A stretch of 64,000 bases of DNA from Yersinia intermedia. Its GTDB lineage: Bacteria > Pseudomonadota > Gammaproteobacteria > Enterobacterales > Enterobacteriaceae. This document shows positions 1 to 12,863 of the stretch, in pieces (positions within the stretch are counted from its first letter, which is position 1; every line of letters starts with the position of its first letter). The DNA lies in contig NZ_LR134116.1 in NCBI RefSeq assembly GCF_900635455.1, forward strand, positions 310,001 through 374,000, read 5' to 3'. The translations under genes were made by a program, and so were the position numbers. Below the pieces are notes generated by a model, which saw only the letters and a list, made by a program, of their open reading frames with translations, was not told the DNA's origin and made no database searches.

Positions 1-492
1 ATGGCCGAGGTTCTGCGTAAACTCGGTGCTGAGCAGGTTCGTGTAAAGTGGCCAAATGATCTGTATTTAAATGATAAAAAACTGGCAGGTATATTGGTAG
101 AACTTACAGGGAAAACGGGGGATGCTGCTCAGTTGGTCATTGGCGCAGGTATTAATCTAACAATGCGTGAATCAATTACTAATGCCATCAACCAGGACTG
201 GATCAACTTACAGGAAGCGGGTGTTAATATTGATCGTAATAAACTGACGGCTGAACTGTTATCTGAATTACGACTTGCAGTCGTTAAATTTGAAAATGAA
301 GGCTTATCTGCTTTTATTTCTCGTTGGCGGGAAATGGATAATTACCTTGATCGCCCTGTGAAATTGATTATTGGTAATCAAGAAATATTTGGTATTGCTA
401 GAGGTATTGACCAACAAGGAGCATTATTGTTGGAACAGAATGGTAATGTGAAACCTTATATTGGCGGTGAGATATCTCTTCGTGGCGTTTAA
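1..492 (+). CDS. birA: Biotin-protein ligase / biotin operon repressor BirA, 3' part only
   Basis: BirA makes biotinoyl-5'-AMP, transfers biotin to the biotin carboxyl carrier protein of acetyl-CoA carboxylase, and as a dimer represses the biotin operon. Only the last 163 residues are visible. The gene enters from the left edge, and the ATG at position 1 is an internal methionine. The visible part carries the catalytic-domain motifs KWPNDLYL (about residues 15-22 here), KLAGILVE and GAGINL, followed by the small C-terminal SH3-like domain. The N-terminal winged helix lies outside the window. The gene ends at TAA 490-492 and converges on coaA, as in E. coli. Identification is firm; the start is not in view. 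Confidence 0.95.
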   Translation: MAEVLRKLGAEQVRVKWPNDLYLNDKKLAGILVELTGKTGDAAQLVIGAGINLTMRESITNAINQDWINLQEAGVNIDRNKLTAELLSELRLAVVKFENEGLSAFISRWREMDNYLDRPVKLIIGNQEIFGIARGIDQQGALLLEQNGNVKPYIGGEISLRGV

Positions 493-504
493 TTTAATAA
501 TAGA

Positions 505-527
505 TGGGAGGCCAAAACCTCCCACTT
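505..527. terminator. Possible bidirectional terminator between birA and coaA
   Basis: A 7-bp stem TGGGAGG / CCTCCCA (505-511 with 518-524) sits between two convergent genes. The T-rich tails on either side are weak, so this is a likely but unproven shared terminator. Confidence 0.45.
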
Positions 528-530
528 TAG

Positions 531-1481
531 CTATTTTCTCAAACGTACACTCTCAACGGCATGGTTAGCACTTTTAGTCATTATCAGACTGGCGCGCTCA
601 CGCGTTGGTAGTATATTTTGCTTTAAATTCAATCCATTAATCTCTTTCCATAATTGAGTGGCAATTTTGACTGCCTCAGCTTCTGGCAATTTAGCATAAT
701 TATGGAAATAAGAGTCAGGATTGGAAAATGCGCCCTGCCTAAACTTAAGGAATCTGTTTATATACCAACTTTGAAGTAAATCTTCAGGGGCATCAACATA
801 TATAGAGAAGTCTACAAAATCAGAGACAAATACATGATGTGGATCATGAGGGTAATCCATCCCGCTTTGTAGAACATTTAAACCTTCTAATATAAGAATA
901 TCAGGCTGCTTGATTATCTTATTACCGTCAGGGACAACATCATATATTAAATGTGAATAAACCGGTGCGGTAACATGACCTGCCCCCGATTTTACTTCTG
1001 AGACAAATTTCACCAGATTATGCATATCATAGGATTGTGGAAATCCTTTTTTCTTCATCAACCCGCGCTCATTAAGCACTTTATTGGGATAAAGAAAACC
1101 ATCTGTTGTAATCAGTTCTACACTGCGATGTTCCGGCCAACGGCTGAGTAACGCCTGTAGTAAGCGTGCAGTAGTGCTTTTACCGACAGCGACACTGCCT
1201 GCAATACCAATGACATAAGGAATACGCTGGCCATCGGTTCCAAGGAATTGTTCCAGAACCGCCTGCCGCCGCAAATTAGAACTAATATAAAAATTAAGCA
1301 GGCGCGAAAGTGGTAGATAAATCTGTGCCACTTCATCTAATGAAAGGTCTTCGTTAATCCCTTTAAGTTTAACGATTTCCTCTTCTGTTAGTGTCAATGG
1401 TACGGAGTCGCGCAGGGCTGCCCACTGGGTACGATCGAACTGTAGATAAGGCGTCGCTAAAGATTGATCTCTTTTTGTCAT
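531..1481 (-). CDS. coaA: Pantothenate kinase (type I, CoaA)
   Basis: CoaA phosphorylates pantothenate with ATP, the first and rate-controlling step of coenzyme A synthesis in the cytoplasm. The 316-residue product equals the E. coli length. The Walker A motif GSVAVGKST lies near residues 95-103, and the motif TTDGFLYPN follows, as in prokaryotic type I pantothenate kinases of the P-loop kinase fold. CoA feedback inhibition is known for the family; it cannot be read from the sequence. The gene is monocistronic and convergent with birA. The start [15 protein letters not shown] matches the expected N-terminus. Confidence 0.97.
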   Translation of the reverse strand: MTKRDQSLATPYLQFDRTQWAALRDSVPLTLTEEEIVKLKGINEDLSLDEVAQIYLPLSRLLNFYISSNLRRQAVLEQFLGTDGQRIPYVIGIAGSVAVGKSTTARLLQALLSRWPEHRSVELITTDGFLYPNKVLNERGLMKKKGFPQSYDMHNLVKFVSEVKSGAGHVTAPVYSHLIYDVVPDGNKIIKQPDILILEGLNVLQSGMDYPHDPHHVFVSDFVDFSIYVDAPEDLLQSWYINRFLKFRQGAFSNPDSYFHNYAKLPEAEAVKIATQLWKEINGLNLKQNILPTRERASLIMTKSANHAVESVRLRK

Positions 1482-1690
1482 AAGCCAAATTCTGCCTGTT
1501 AACGCAGGTTGGGAAAGGCGCTGGACGCCAACTCCAGATAAGAAACAAGCTGCATATTATAGGCAGCTTGCTTTTTGGCGTAGACATTTTTGTGCTTAGT
1601 GAGTGATTTATTTGATGTACGTTGCTATTCCAATCAATTAAGAACAATTGTGGCAGGCACCGACCTTTTTATGGATGACAATCTCTATCA

Positions 1691-2242
1691 TCAACTGGCT
1701 ATGGCAGTATGTGATTGATTTACTGAAAATAAACGTTTGAAATAGATTGCTGTCGGATGATAGCTACCATCTGGAGTGCAGGCATAATCAGGAATTTCTC
1801 CCATGCAACGATAACCTTGTGCACGGTAAAAAGATTCAGCAGGAGAACCTGCTTGAGTATCGAGATATAGCAATCCACGGCGTAGTTGAACTGCGGTACT
1901 CTCCATCGCGAGAATCAATTTGTGCCCAATACCGTTACGACGACTACGGCTATGCACCAATAATTTTTGCACTTCTGCTCGATTTAAACCATTTGGTTTT
2001 TGGCAAAGATCTAATTGAATAGTCCCAGTAATCCCCATCTCATCGCGTGCTATCCACTATAGTAACGCTCCTTTGGCGATGGCAGGGCGCAGGTCATCGT
2101 AATAGCTCTCAGCTTCTTTCTGCGACAGAGCGCGGGAGTCATAGCCTACAGATGCCCCATGAGCTACTGCATCAATCAGTAAACTTGCCAGCTCACTGCG
2201 GTATATAGGCAATGTTGCCGCATTAAGTAAAACGATCTTCAT
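1691..2242 (-). pseudogene. GNAT-family N-acetyltransferase interrupted by an in-frame amber codon
   Basis: One continuous minus-strand reading frame from ATG 2242 to the stop at 1691 is broken by a single TAG at 2057-2059, after ...AIAKGALL. The N-terminal piece starts MKIVLLNAATLP, preceded by GAGGAG about 8 nt upstream. The C-terminal piece continues in the same frame as WIARDEMGITGTIQLDLC, and contains the acetyl-CoA-binding signature VQKLLVHSRSRRNGIG. Joined, the frame has 184 codons including the final stop, a usual size for a one-domain GNAT enzyme. The substrate is unknown. The frame is undamaged on both sides of the stop, so this is either a recent nonsense mutation or a sequencing error. 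A suppressor tRNA could restore it, but nothing here suggests one. Confidence 0.85.
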
Positions 2243-2257
2243 GATAAAACTCCTCAA

Positions 2258-2600
2258 CCGCTGCGGGTCTGTGCTTATGTCTATGTTTAAGCAATAAACA
2301 AGCCAAATATGAACAGTGTGATTCTCCTCATTGGAGTCATATTTTTGGCGACGAGATGCACTCTATTGGGGCGCTCTCCCCTTTTTGATGCGCAAAACTA
2401 AATCTATGATCAGCCAGTGATGCTAAAATTGGTGGCACAATGAGAAGTGAACTCATTTAAGAGGCTATTTTTCATTCATGGAGCTGATTACGAAAGCTGG
2501 TGCACTGGATGTGAAGTGAGCTAACTATGGTTAATAATACATCTGGCATTTAAAAATAGGCTGTTTTGTGAGCGAAAGGTCGACTTATGCAATTTTTTTG
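2258..2600. other. Intergenic stretch upstream of the tRNA-tufB operon
   Basis: No gene with a plausible ribosome-binding site or recognisable protein is seen on either strand. The stretch separates the acetyltransferase pseudogene from the tRNA promoter. Confidence 0.5.
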
Positions 2601-2629
2601 TTGCATCATAAGCTCGCTCTACCTAGAAT
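2601..2629 (+). promoter_or_regulatory. Sigma-70 promoter of the tRNA-tufB operon
   Basis: A -35 box TTGCAT (2601-2606) and a -10 box TAGAAT (2624-2629) are separated by 17 bp and followed by a GC-rich stretch GCGCTGC. Such a discriminator is typical of stringently controlled stable-RNA promoters. The first tRNA begins 14 bp after the -10 box. Confidence 0.7.
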
Positions 2630-2643
2630 GCGCTGCACTTGAT

Positions 2644-2719
<76 letters not shown>

Positions 2720-2736
2720 TTCAAGTACTAAAATTA

Positions 2737-2821
<85 letters not shown>

Positions 2822-2897
2822 TATTTACCCTTGAGTCTCAAGCCGATTCAGCGTTAGGAATCTAAATGAGCCACTTGAGGGGAAGGTGAAAACCTTC

Positions 2898-3022
2898 GAC
2901 GAAGGTTCGAGCCGAGCGTAGCGAGTCAACGACGCGCAGCGGCGGCCCGAAGGGTGAGGAATGAAGTGACGAATAATCCTTCCCCCACCACCATATTTAA
3001 CCTTGAGTCTCAGGGTGATTCA
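2898..3022 (+). repeat. Partial duplication of the tRNA-Tyr 3' end and its flank
   Basis: The 3' end of tyrU plus its downstream flank (about 2804-2850, containing CCTTCCCCCACCACCA and then CTTGAGTCTCA and GATTCAG) recurs at about 2975-3022 with few changes. A shorter match, CGAAGGTTCGA, recurs at about 2900-2910. No complete tRNA can fold from the second copy because its 5' half is absent. The rest of the tyrU-glyT spacer holds a small hairpin CGAGAGC-GTA-GCTCTCG near 3053-3069 and no gene. The layout recalls the 3'-tRNA repeats after E. coli tyrT, where repeat units carry the last bases of the tRNA. Confidence 0.75.
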
Positions 3023-3141
3023 GAAGATCGAACTCCTAATACACACTCAAGGCGAGAGCGTAGCTCTCGATGAAGAGTGAAGTGGCCAAGCCCTTCCTTT
3101 CAAGTTTCTGCAGATTAAGTCAGGTAGCCGAGTTCTAAGAT

Positions 3142-3216
<75 letters not shown>

Positions 3217-3222
3217 AGATGT

Positions 3223-3298
3223 GCTGATATAGCTCAGTTGGTAGAGCGCACCCTTGGTAAGGGTGAGGTCGGCAGTTCGAATCTGCCTATCAGCACCA
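3223..3298 (+). tRNA. thrT: tRNA-Thr (anticodon GGT), tufB operon copy
   Basis: A 76-nt cloverleaf with acceptor GCTGATA/TATCAGC, anticodon GGT and an encoded CCA. The T-stem is GGCAG/CTGCC. A second tRNA-Thr(GGT) at the end of the rRNA operon has a different T-stem. Confidence 0.96.
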
Positions 3299-3373
3299 TT
3301 TCTCATTCTCTCGTCCCCTGATTTTCTTTCTGTGTTATGGATTCAGCAAGCATGCGCTTGGTTGATGTGGTGA

Positions 3374-4591
<1,218 letters not shown>

Positions 4592-4611
4592 GATTTGACG
4601 CGACATGCGAT

Positions 4612-4637
4612 AAAAGGGCATCATTTGATGCCCTTTT
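4612..4637 (+). terminator. Intrinsic terminator after tufB
   Basis: A perfect 12-bp stem AAAAGGGCATCA / TGATGCCCTTTT with a 2-nt spacer runs directly into a T-run. It ends the tRNA-tufB transcript about 20 nt after the stop codon. Confidence 0.85.
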
Positions 4638-4829
4638 TCTACGTTGTCATGCTAGAACCTATCTCATCAGTGGTTTTTTCATCATAATTACTGGTGAGAT
4701 GGGCTCTGGAAGTGCGGCGAATAGTGTCGAGTGGTGCCGATTAGAGAGTCTCTAGAGCATCCTTCGGCTTGGTTTGCTTTGCGATGCGAAGCAAAGTTGT
4801 TGTTCTGAATCATAGTGACAGGTTGGTTT

Positions 4830-5213
4830 ATGAGTGCGAATACCGAGGCTCCAGGGAGCGGACGCGGCCTGGAAACGGCTAAATGGCTAATCGTTGCTGT
4901 ATTATTAGTTACAGCTATTGTTGGTAACTATTATTTCCGTGATTACAGCCTGCCGCTGCGCGCGTTGGCAGTTGTAGTAATTATCGCTGTTGCCGGTGCT
5001 GTGGCATTGATGACGGCAAAAGGTAAAGCCACTGTCGCGTTTGCTCGTGAAGCACGCACGGAAGTGCGTAAAGTGATTTGGCCTACCCGTCAGGAAACTC
5101 TGCACACAACGTTAATCGTTGCTGCGGTAACTGCTGTAATGTCACTGATTCTATGGGGGCTGGATGGTATTCTGGTCCGCTTGGTATCGTTTATTACTGG
5201 CCTGAGGTTCTAA
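4830..5213 (+). CDS. secE: Preprotein translocase subunit SecE
   Basis: SecE clamps SecY in the inner-membrane SecYEG channel. From ATG 4830 ([13 protein letters not shown]) the product has 127 residues, exactly the E. coli length. An upstream in-frame ATG at 4815 would add five residues and is less likely. Three hydrophobic segments are visible: two in the N-terminal half ([16 protein letters not shown] and [16 protein letters not shown]) and one near the C-terminus ([20 protein letters not shown]). Between them is the conserved amphipathic region with [13 protein letters not shown]. The gene is followed after one base by nusG, so the two are cotranscribed. Confidence 0.96.
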   Translation: MSANTEAPGSGRGLETAKWLIVAVLLVTAIVGNYYFRDYSLPLRALAVVVIIAVAGAVALMTAKGKATVAFAREARTEVRKVIWPTRQETLHTTLIVAAVTAVMSLILWGLDGILVRLVSFITGLRF

Positions 5214-5214
5214 G

Positions 5215-5760
5215 ATGTCTGAAGCACCAAAAAAGCGTTGGTACGTCGTTCAGGCGTTTTCCGGTTTTGAAGGCCGCGTAGCTCAATCGCTGCGCGAGCA
5301 CATCAAGTTACATGACATGGAAGAGCTGTTTGGCGAAGTCATGGTTCCAACGGAAGAAGTCGTAGAAATTCGTGGCGGTCAACGTCGCAAAAGTGAACGC
5401 AAATTCTTCCCAGGTTATGTACTGGTCCAGATGGTGATGAACGATGCCAGTTGGCACTTAGTGCGCAGCGTGCCACGTGTTATGGGCTTTATCGGTGGTA
5501 CATCCGATCGCCCTGCACCAATCAGTGATAAAGAAGTTGATGCGATTATGAATCGTCTTCAACAAGTGGGTGATAAACCACGTCCTAAAACACTGTTTGA
5601 ACCAGGTGAACTGGTGCGTGTCAGTGATGGTCCATTTGCCGACTTTAACGGTGTTGTTGAAGAAGTGGACTACGAGAAAAGCCGCCTGAAAGTCTCTGTT
5701 TCTATCTTTGGCCGTGCAACACCGGTCGAGCTAGATTTCAGTCAGGTAGAAAAAGGCTGA
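5215..5760 (+). CDS. nusG: Transcription termination/antitermination factor NusG
   Basis: NusG binds the RNA polymerase clamp, suppresses pausing, and links polymerase to Rho or to ribosomal protein S10. The 181-residue protein has an N-terminal NGN domain (about 1-120, starting [15 protein letters not shown] and including [10 protein letters not shown]) and a C-terminal KOW domain ([19 protein letters not shown] onward). It lies one base after secE and is followed by a clear terminator that separates secE-nusG from the ribosomal protein operon. Confidence 0.97.
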   Translation: MSEAPKKRWYVVQAFSGFEGRVAQSLREHIKLHDMEELFGEVMVPTEEVVEIRGGQRRKSERKFFPGYVLVQMVMNDASWHLVRSVPRVMGFIGGTSDRPAPISDKEVDAIMNRLQQVGDKPRPKTLFEPGELVRVSDGPFADFNGVVEEVDYEKSRLKVSVSIFGRATPVELDFSQVEKG

Positions 5761-5800
5761 TTCATTTTTCATCATTGATTGAAATTTGATTCTTGTCTTA

Positions 5801-5834
5801 GGCGCGAAATTAAAATATAATTTCGCGCCTTTTG
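5801..5834 (+). terminator. Intrinsic terminator after nusG
   Basis: A stem of about 11 bp with GGCGCGAAATT on the left arm and its complement AATTTCGCGCC on the right arm, an AT loop, and a following TTTTG tail. Confidence 0.8.
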
Positions 5835-5861
5835 TTTTTAGATGTCTTGCTTTTGTCATCC

Positions 5862-5890
5862 GTGACAGCTTATTTCATCGTAAATAATAG
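5862..5890 (+). promoter_or_regulatory. Candidate sigma-70 promoter of rplKA
   Basis: GTGACA (5862-5867), a 17-bp spacer and TAATAG (5885-5890) lie about 60 bp upstream of rplK, in the position of the E. coli L11 promoter. The leader that follows (about 5890-5952) is where L1 is known to bind for autoregulation in E. coli; the L1 target was not resolved by eye. Confidence 0.45.
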
Positions 5891-5952
5891 CGAGACAAAA
5901 CACGGGGAGCCTCGAACGCGAGGCGATACTACCCAAATCGAGGAAATCGTAA

Positions 5953-6381
<429 letters not shown>

Positions 6382-6384
6382 TAA

Positions 6385-7089
<705 letters not shown>

Positions 7090-7115
7090 TCACGAATTGA
7101 TATTATCGCTTTACG

Positions 7116-7148
7116 TGGGCGTAAGGTTTGTCTAGAATCTTACGCCCA
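7116..7148 (+). promoter_or_regulatory. Hairpin after rplA
   Basis: A 10-bp stem TGGGCGTAAG / CTTACGCCCA follows the rplA stop by about 27 nt. There is no T-run after it, so it is more likely an RNA-processing or partial-attenuation element than a simple terminator, given that rplJL follows. Confidence 0.5.
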
Positions 7149-7184
7149 TGCTTCTGTTGATGGGGCTAACTTATCATCAGAACA

Positions 7185-7290
7185 CCAGAATTTTCGGTTG
7201 GAGCTTGGCCTTATCCAAGCCTCCGTCCAAGACCGCAGGTGTGTTGTAAGACACTTAATTTCCTGCGTAGACGGTGACAGAACCTAAAGC
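7185..7290 (+). promoter_or_regulatory. Ribosomal protein L10 leader (autoregulatory mRNA element)
   Basis: The stretch with TTGGAGCTTGGCC, TCCAAGCCTCCGTC, AAGACCGCAGGTGT and CTGCGTAGACGGTGACAGA is almost the same as the E. coli rplJ leader that binds the L10-L7/L12 complex and represses translation of rplJL. It lies 140-240 nt before the rplJ start, as expected. The remaining gene-free bases between rplA and rplJ (7290-7415) show no other clear element. Confidence 0.85.
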
Positions 7291-7429
7291 ATTTTTTCTT
7301 TCTTATAAAGAATTGTCCTTGCTGAATTCTGCTCACCGTGTTTCAACGCCCGTTCATTGCGTTTTGTAGTGGATTGGGTGACGTGAGTTCCGGGGAATTA
7401 TTCTCCGGTTAATCCAGGAGCAAGAACTA

Positions 7430-7933
7430 ATGGCACTAAATCTTCAAGGCAAACAAGCGATTGTTGCTGAAGTTAAAGAAGTAGCCAAAGGTGCGCTGTC
7501 TGCGGTTGTTGCGGATTCCCGTGGCGTTACCGTTGACAAAATGACTGAACTGCGTAAAGCAGGTCGTGAAGCTGGCGTTCACATGCAAGTTGTTCGTAAC
7601 ACCTTGCTGTGCCGCATTGTTGAAGGCACTCAATTCGAATGCCTGAAAGACACGTTTGTTGGTCCAACCTTGATTGCATTCTCTTCTGAACACCCGGGCG
7701 CAGCTGCTCGTCTGTTCAAAGCTTTTGCTAAAGAAAATGCAAAATTTGAGGTTAAAGCAGCAGCCTTTGAAGGCGAGTTAATCCCTGCGGCTCAGATCGA
7801 CCGCCTGGCAACTCTGCCAACCTACGAAGAAGCAATCGCACGTCTGATGGGAACCATGAAAGAAGCCGCTGCTGGCAAATTGGTTCGTACTCTGGCTGCG
7901 CTGCGTGATCAGAAAGAAGCTGAAGCGGCTTAA
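7430..7933 (+). CDS. rplJ: 50S ribosomal protein L10
   Basis: L10 anchors the L7/L12 dimers to the ribosome as the stalk backbone. The 167-residue product is near the E. coli length of 165. It has the N-terminal rRNA-binding domain ([15 protein letters not shown]) and the alanine-rich C-terminal helix ([23 protein letters not shown]) that carries L7/L12. A good site, CAGGAG, precedes the ATG. It is the first gene of the rplJL-rpoBC operon and is controlled by the L10 leader upstream. Confidence 0.97.
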   Translation: MALNLQGKQAIVAEVKEVAKGALSAVVADSRGVTVDKMTELRKAGREAGVHMQVVRNTLLCRIVEGTQFECLKDTFVGPTLIAFSSEHPGAAARLFKAFAKENAKFEVKAAAFEGELIPAAQIDRLATLPTYEEAIARLMGTMKEAAAGKLVRTLAALRDQKEAEAA

Positions 7934-8002
7934 TCGCCCTCACTTTTATCAGTCACTGCTTTTTAACGTATAAACTATTTCTGTATTTTAGGAACACTTG
8001 TT

Positions 8003-8371
8003 ATGTCAACTATCACTAAAGACCAAATTCTGGAAGGCGTTGCAGCTCTGTCTGTAATGGAAATCGTTGAACTGATCTCTGCTATGGAAGAGAAATTCGG
8101 CGTTTCAGCTGCTGCTGTTGCTGCAGGTCCTGCTGCTGCTGCTGAAGCTGTAGAAGAACAAACTGAGTTCAACGTTGTTCTGGCTTCATTCGGCGACAAC
8201 AAAGTTGCAGTAATCAAAGCTGTTCGCGGCGCAACTGGCCTGGGCTTGAAAGAAGCTAAAGACCTGGTTGAGTCTGCACCTGCAGTTCTGAAAGAAGGCG
8301 TGAACAAAGACGAAGCTGAGTCTCTGAAAAAATCTCTGGAAGAAGCTGGTGCTTCTGTTGAGATCAAGTAA
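8003..8371 (+). CDS. rplL: 50S ribosomal protein L7/L12
   Basis: L7/L12 is the multi-copy stalk protein that recruits and stimulates translational GTPases. The 122 residues show the N-terminal dimerisation helices, an Ala-rich hinge (about residues 35-50) and the globular C-terminal domain with the factor-binding segment [20 protein letters not shown]. It follows rplJ by about 70 bp and precedes the rpoB attenuator. Confidence 0.97.
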   Translation: MSTITKDQILEGVAALSVMEIVELISAMEEKFGVSAAAVAAGPAAAAEAVEEQTEFNVVLASFGDNKVAVIKAVRGATGLGLKEAKDLVESAPAVLKEGVNKDEAESLKKSLEEAGASVEIK

Positions 8372-8409
8372 GTTTAGCTTTGAGTTCGCAGCCTAACTTA
8401 TAGGCTGAT

Positions 8410-8440
8410 GGCTGGTGACTTTTTAGTCATCAGCCTTTTT
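8410..8440 (+). terminator. rplL-rpoB attenuator
   Basis: An 11-bp stem GGCTGGTGACT / AGTCATCAGCC with one G-T pair and a TTTT loop is followed by TTTTT. In E. coli the matching site terminates most transcripts, so ribosomal protein genes are expressed above rpoBC. A second dyad before rpoB (about 8617-8637, GAGAAGTGTTTCAACTTCTC) may be an RNase III or processing stem. The rest of 8441-8714 holds no gene. Confidence 0.8.
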
Positions 8441-8714
8441 GCGCTGTAGGGCGTTAGTCGCATTTCACACTGTTTAGCGGCTGACTAACCCCCAATATTC
8501 CTTTCTATTGACGACTTAATATACTGCGTTCTCAGCTACGACCCACTCGGGTAGCTCGGTAGTCAAAGTAACGCGATGAAATGGTTTAAGGGTGATAGAA
8601 AAGAGTATTTCGAGAAGTGTTTCAACTTCTCATTCTAAATAATAGTGTTGCATGAACTGTCCTATGTTTAGGGCAGACAGAGTGGGTCGACTTTTCAGCG
8701 AGCTGAGGAACCCT

Positions 8715-11700
8715 ATGGTTTACTCCTATACCGAGAAAAAACGTATTCGTAAGGATTTTGGTAAACGTCCACAAGTTTTGGACATACCTTATCTCCTTTC
8801 TATCCAACTTGACTCGTTCCAGAAATTCATCGAGCAAGATCCCGAAGGGCAGCACGGCCTGGAAGCAGCGTTCCGTTCTGTTTTTCCAATTCAGAGCTAC
8901 AGTGGCAATTCGGAGCTGCAATACGTTAGCTACCGTCTTGGTGAGCCTGTATTTGACGTCAAAGAGTGCCAGATCCGTGGTGTGACTTATTCCGCACCGC
9001 TGCGCGTTAAACTGCGTCTGGTAATCTATGAGCGCGAAGCTCCTGAAGGTACGGTCAAAGACATCAAAGAACAAGAAGTCTACATGGGTGAAATTCCACT
9101 CATGACCGAAAACGGTACCTTTGTCATTAACGGTACTGAGCGAGTTATCGTATCTCAGTTGCACCGTAGTCCTGGCGTATTCTTTGACAGTGATAAGGGT
9201 AAAACCCATTCATCGGGTAAAGTGCTGTACAACGCACGTATCATCCCTTACCGCGGTTCATGGTTAGATTTCGAGTTTGACCCGAAAGACAACCTGTTTG
9301 TCCGTATTGACCGTCGTCGTAAATTGCCTGCAACCATCATTCTGCGCGCATTGAGTTTCACCACTGCACAGATCTTGGATCTGTTCTTCGATAAAGTGGT
9401 CTTTGAGATTCGTGACAACAAGCTGCAGATGGAATTGGTTCCAGAGCGCCTGCGCGGTGAAACGGCATCCTTTGATATTGAAGCGAATGGCAAAGTTTAC
9501 GTCGAGAAAGCGCGTCGTATTACTGCTCGTCATATTCGCCAGCTTGAAAAAGACGGCATTGATCGCATCGAAGTTCCGGTTGAATACATTGCCGGTAAAG
9601 TAGTTGCAAAAGACTATATCGATACGAACACCGGTGAGCTTATCTGTGCAGCCAACATGGAGTTGTCACTGGATTTGCTTGCTAAGCTGAGCCAGTCTGG
9701 CCACAAGCAAATCGAAACATTGTTCACCAACGATCTGGATCACGGTGCTTATATCTCCGAGACCTTGCGTGTTGACCCAACCAGCGATCGTTTGAGCGCC
9801 TTGGTTGAGATCTACCGCATGATGCGTCCTGGTGAGCCACCAACACGCGAAGCTGCTGAAAATCTGTTTGAGAACCTGTTCTTCTCCGAAGACCGCTATG
9901 ATTTGTCAGCGGTTGGCCGGATGAAGTTCAACCGTTCTCTGCTGCGTGACGAAATCGAAGGTTCCGGTATTCTGAGCAAAGAAGACATCACCGAAGTGAT
10001 GAAAAAGCTCATCGATATCCGTAATGGTCGCGGCGAAGTGGATGATATCGACCACTTGGGCAACCGTCGTATTCGTTCCGTTGGTGAAATGGCTGAAAAC
10101 CAGTTCCGTGTAGGTCTGGTTCGTGTTGAGCGTGCAGTTAAAGAGCGTTTGTCTCTGGGCGACCTCGACACTCTGATGCCTCAGGACATGATCAACGCCA
10201 AGCCGATTTCGGCGGCGGTGAAAGAGTTCTTCGGTTCCAGCCAGTTGTCACAATTTATGGACCAGAACAACCCGTTGTCTGAGATTACGCATAAACGTCG
10301 TATCTCTGCATTGGGCCCGGGCGGTTTGACCCGTGAACGTGCTGGCTTTGAAGTTCGAGACGTACACCCGACTCACTACGGTCGCGTATGCCCAATCGAA
10401 ACGCCAGAAGGTCCAAACATCGGTCTGATCAACTCCTTGTCCGTGTACGCACAGACCAACGAGTATGGTTTCCTGGAAACACCTTATCGTCGCGTGCGCG
10501 ATGGTGTGGTGACCGATGAAATTAACTATTTGTCTGCTATTGAAGAAGGCAATTTCGTTATCGCTCAGGCGAACTCCAACCTGGACGAAGACGGCCGCTT
10601 CATTGAAGACTTGGTCACTTGTCGTAGCAAAGGCGAATCAAGCCTGTTTAGCCGCGATCAGGTTGACTATATGGACGTTTCCACTCAACAGGTCGTGTCT
10701 GTTGGTGCTTCTCTGATTCCATTCTTGGAACACGATGACGCCAACCGTGCATTGATGGGTGCGAACATGCAACGTCAGGCGGTTCCTACTCTGCGTGCTG
10801 ATAAGCCGCTGGTGGGTACTGGTATGGAACGTGCAGTAGCGGTTGACTCAGGGGTAACCTCTGTAGCTAAACGTGGCGGTACTGTTCAATACGTAGATGC
10901 ATCCCGTATCGTTATTAAAGTTAACGAAGACGAAATGTATCCGGGCGAAGCAGGCATTGATATTTATAACCTGACCAAATACACCCGTTCTAACCAGAAC
11001 ACCTGTATCAACCAGATGCCGTGTGTGAATCTGGGTGAGCCAATCGAGCGCGGCGACGTGCTGGCAGATGGCCCATCAACAGACCTGGGCGAACTGGCAT
11101 TGGGTCAGAACATGCGTGTAGCGTTCATGCCTTGGAACGGTTACAACTTCGAAGACTCCATCTTGGTCTCCGAGCGCGTGGTGCAAGAAGATCGCTTCAC
11201 AACTATCCACATTCAAGAACTGGCATGTGTGTCCCGTGACACCAAGCTGGGGCCGGAAGAGATCACTGCTGATATCCCGAACGTGGGTGAAGCTGCACTC
11301 TCCAAACTGGATGAATCCGGTATCGTATATATCGGTGCTGAAGTGACCGGCGGCGACATTCTGGTTGGTAAGGTAACACCTAAAGGTGAAACCCAACTGA
11401 CGCCAGAAGAGAAGCTGTTACGTGCGATCTTTGGTGAGAAAGCGTCTGATGTTAAAGACTCTTCTCTGCGTGTACCAAACGGTGTTTCCGGTACGGTTAT
11501 TGACGTACAAGTCTTTACTCGCGATGGCGTAGAAAAAGACAAACGTGCGTTAGAAATCGAAGAGATGCAACTGAAGCAGGCTAAGAAAGACCTGACTGAA
11601 GAATTGCAGATCCTGGAAGCGGGCCTGTTTGCACGTATCCATGCAGTACTGGTTTCTGGTGGCATCGAAGCTGACAAGCTGAGCAAGTTACCACGTGATC

Positions 11701-12743
11701 GTTGGCTCGAACTGGGCCTGACCGACGAAGACAAGCAAAACCAACTGGAACAGTTGGCAGAGCAGTACGACGAAATGAAATCCGAATTCGAGAAGAAGAT
11801 GGATGCCAAGCGTCGTAAGATCACCCAAGGTGATGATTTGGCACCAGGCGTGCTGAAGATCGTCAAGGTGTATCTGGCCGTTAAACGTCAGATTCAACCA
11901 GGTGACAAGATGGCCGGTCGTCACGGTAACAAGGGTGTTATCTCCAAGATTAACCCGATCGAAGATATGCCTTACGATGAAAACGGTACGCCGGTAGACA
12001 TCGTTCTGAACCCGCTGGGCGTACCATCGCGTATGAACATCGGTCAGATTTTGGAAACCCACTTAGGGATGGCAGCGAAAGGCATTGGCGAGAAAATCAA
12101 CGCCATGCTGAAGAAGCAGGAAGAAGTTGCCAAACTGCGTGAGTTCATCCAAAAAGCCTACGATCTGGGTGACAACGTTTGTCAGAAAGTTGATCTGAGC
12201 ACCTTCACCGATGACGAAGTATTGCGTCTGGCTGAGAACCTGAAAAAAGGTATGCCAATTGCAACACCAGTCTTCGATGGTGCGACAGAGAAAGAGATCA
12301 AGGAACTGTTACAGCTAGGTGGTCTGCCAACTTCTGGTCAGATTACGCTGTTTGACGGCCGTACCGGCGAGCAATTCGAACGTCAGGTTACTGTCGGCTA
12401 CATGTACATGCTGAAACTGAACCACTTGGTTGATGACAAGATGCATGCGCGTTCTACCGGTTCTTACAGCTTGGTTACTCAGCAGCCGCTGGGTGGTAAG
12501 GCTCAGTTCGGTGGTCAGCGCTTCGGTGAGATGGAAGTGTGGGCGTTGGAAGCTTATGGCGCCGCGTACACATTGCAGGAAATGCTTACCGTCAAGTCCG
12601 ACGATGTAAACGGCCGTACCAAGATGTACAAAAACATCGTGGATGGCGATCACCGTATGGAACCAGGCATGCCGGAGTCCTTCAACGTATTGTTGAAAGA
12701 AATCCGCTCGCTGGGCATCAATATCGAGCTGGAAGAAGAGTAA
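8715..12743 (+). CDS. rpoB: RNA polymerase subunit beta
   Basis: The beta subunit forms half of the RNA polymerase cleft and binds rifampicin. From ATG 8715 ([20 protein letters not shown]), with GAGG just upstream, it has 1342 residues, as in E. coli. An in-frame upstream start at 8652 would add 21 residues and is rejected. The rifampicin region near residues 509-535 is wild type: Q513 (CAA, 10251), D516, H526 (CAT, 10290) and S531 (TCT, 10305). The active-site segments [12 protein letters not shown] and the C-terminal clamp anchor near [19 protein letters not shown] are intact. It forms an operon with rplJL and rpoC. Confidence 0.98.
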   Translation: MVYSYTEKKRIRKDFGKRPQVLDIPYLLSIQLDSFQKFIEQDPEGQHGLEAAFRSVFPIQSYSGNSELQYVSYRLGEPVFDVKECQIRGVTYSAPLRVKLRLVIYEREAPEGTVKDIKEQEVYMGEIPLMTENGTFVINGTERVIVSQLHRSPGVFFDSDKGKTHSSGKVLYNARIIPYRGSWLDFEFDPKDNLFVRIDRRRKLPATIILRALSFTTAQILDLFFDKVVFEIRDNKLQMELVPERLRGETASFDIEANGKVYVEKARRITARHIRQLEKDGIDRIEVPVEYIAGKVVAKDYIDTNTGELICAANMELSLDLLAKLSQSGHKQIETLFTNDLDHGAYISETLRVDPTSDRLSALVEIYRMMRPGEPPTREAAENLFENLFFSEDRYDLSAVGRMKFNRSLLRDEIEGSGILSKEDITEVMKKLIDIRNGRGEVDDIDHLGNRRIRSVGEMAENQFRVGLVRVERAVKERLSLGDLDTLMPQDMINAKPISAAVKEFFGSSQLSQFMDQNNPLSEITHKRRISALGPGGLTRERAGFEVRDVHPTHYGRVCPIETPEGPNIGLINSLSVYAQTNEYGFLETPYRRVRDGVVTDEINYLSAIEEGNFVIAQANSNLDEDGRFIEDLVTCRSKGESSLFSRDQVDYMDVSTQQVVSVGASLIPFLEHDDANRALMGANMQRQAVPTLRADKPLVGTGMERAVAVDSGVTSVAKRGGTVQYVDASRIVIKVNEDEMYPGEAGIDIYNLTKYTRSNQNTCINQMPCVNLGEPIERGDVLADGPSTDLGELALGQNMRVAFMPWNGYNFEDSILVSERVVQEDRFTTIHIQELACVSRDTKLGPEEITADIPNVGEAALSKLDESGIVYIGAEVTGGDILVGKVTPKGETQLTPEEKLLRAIFGEKASDVKDSSLRVPNGVSGTVIDVQVFTRDGVEKDKRALEIEEMQLKQAKKDLTEELQILEAGLFARIHAVLVSGGIEADKLSKLPRDRWLELGLTDEDKQNQLEQLAEQYDEMKSEFEKKMDAKRRKITQGDDLAPGVLKIVKVYLAVKRQIQPGDKMAGRHGNKGVISKINPIEDMPYDENGTPVDIVLNPLGVPSRMNIGQILETHLGMAAKGIGEKINAMLKKQEEVAKLREFIQKAYDLGDNVCQKVDLSTFTDDEVLRLAENLKKGMPIATPVFDGATEKEIKELLQLGGLPTSGQITLFDGRTGEQFERQVTVGYMYMLKLNHLVDDKMHARSTGSYSLVTQQPLGGKAQFGGQRFGEMEVWALEAYGAAYTLQEMLTVKSDDVNGRTKMYKNIVDGDHRMEPGMPESFNVLLKEIRSLGINIELEEE

Positions 12744-12757
12744 CTCTTCGCCAGACG

Positions 12758-12832
12758 GCAGACTCTTACAGCCGGGAGTCTGCTGGTGGTTCGTACTGGT
12801 CACAGGGGCGCTCAAATTTCGTTTTGAGCGCC
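12758..12832 (+). promoter_or_regulatory. Two hairpins in the rpoB-rpoC spacer
   Basis: GCAGACTC/GAGTCTGC (12758-12782) and GGCGCTCAAA/TTTGAGCGCC (about 12806-12832) form good stems without T-tails. They probably act as mRNA processing or stability elements rather than terminators, because rpoC must be cotranscribed. Confidence 0.45.
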
Positions 12833-12863
12833 TATCAGGTCTAACTCCGACAGGAGCCAATCC

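Noticed and set aside
2822..3141. CRISPR-like array in the tyrU-glyT gap
   Set aside because: There are only two unequal copies of a tRNA-derived sequence, with no regular spacers.
8652..8714. Upstream start for rpoB adding 21 residues
   Set aside because: The added residues are not found in the family, and the ATG at 8715 has GAGG upstream and gives exactly 1342 residues.
10239..10320. Possible rifampicin-resistance mutation in rpoB
   Set aside because: Q513, D516, H526 and S531 are all the sensitive-type residues.
11213..11866. Long antisense open frame (217 codons) inside rpoB
   Set aside because: It is serine-rich, a common shadow of a GC-biased highly expressed gene on the other strand. 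It has no family resemblance or ribosome-binding site.
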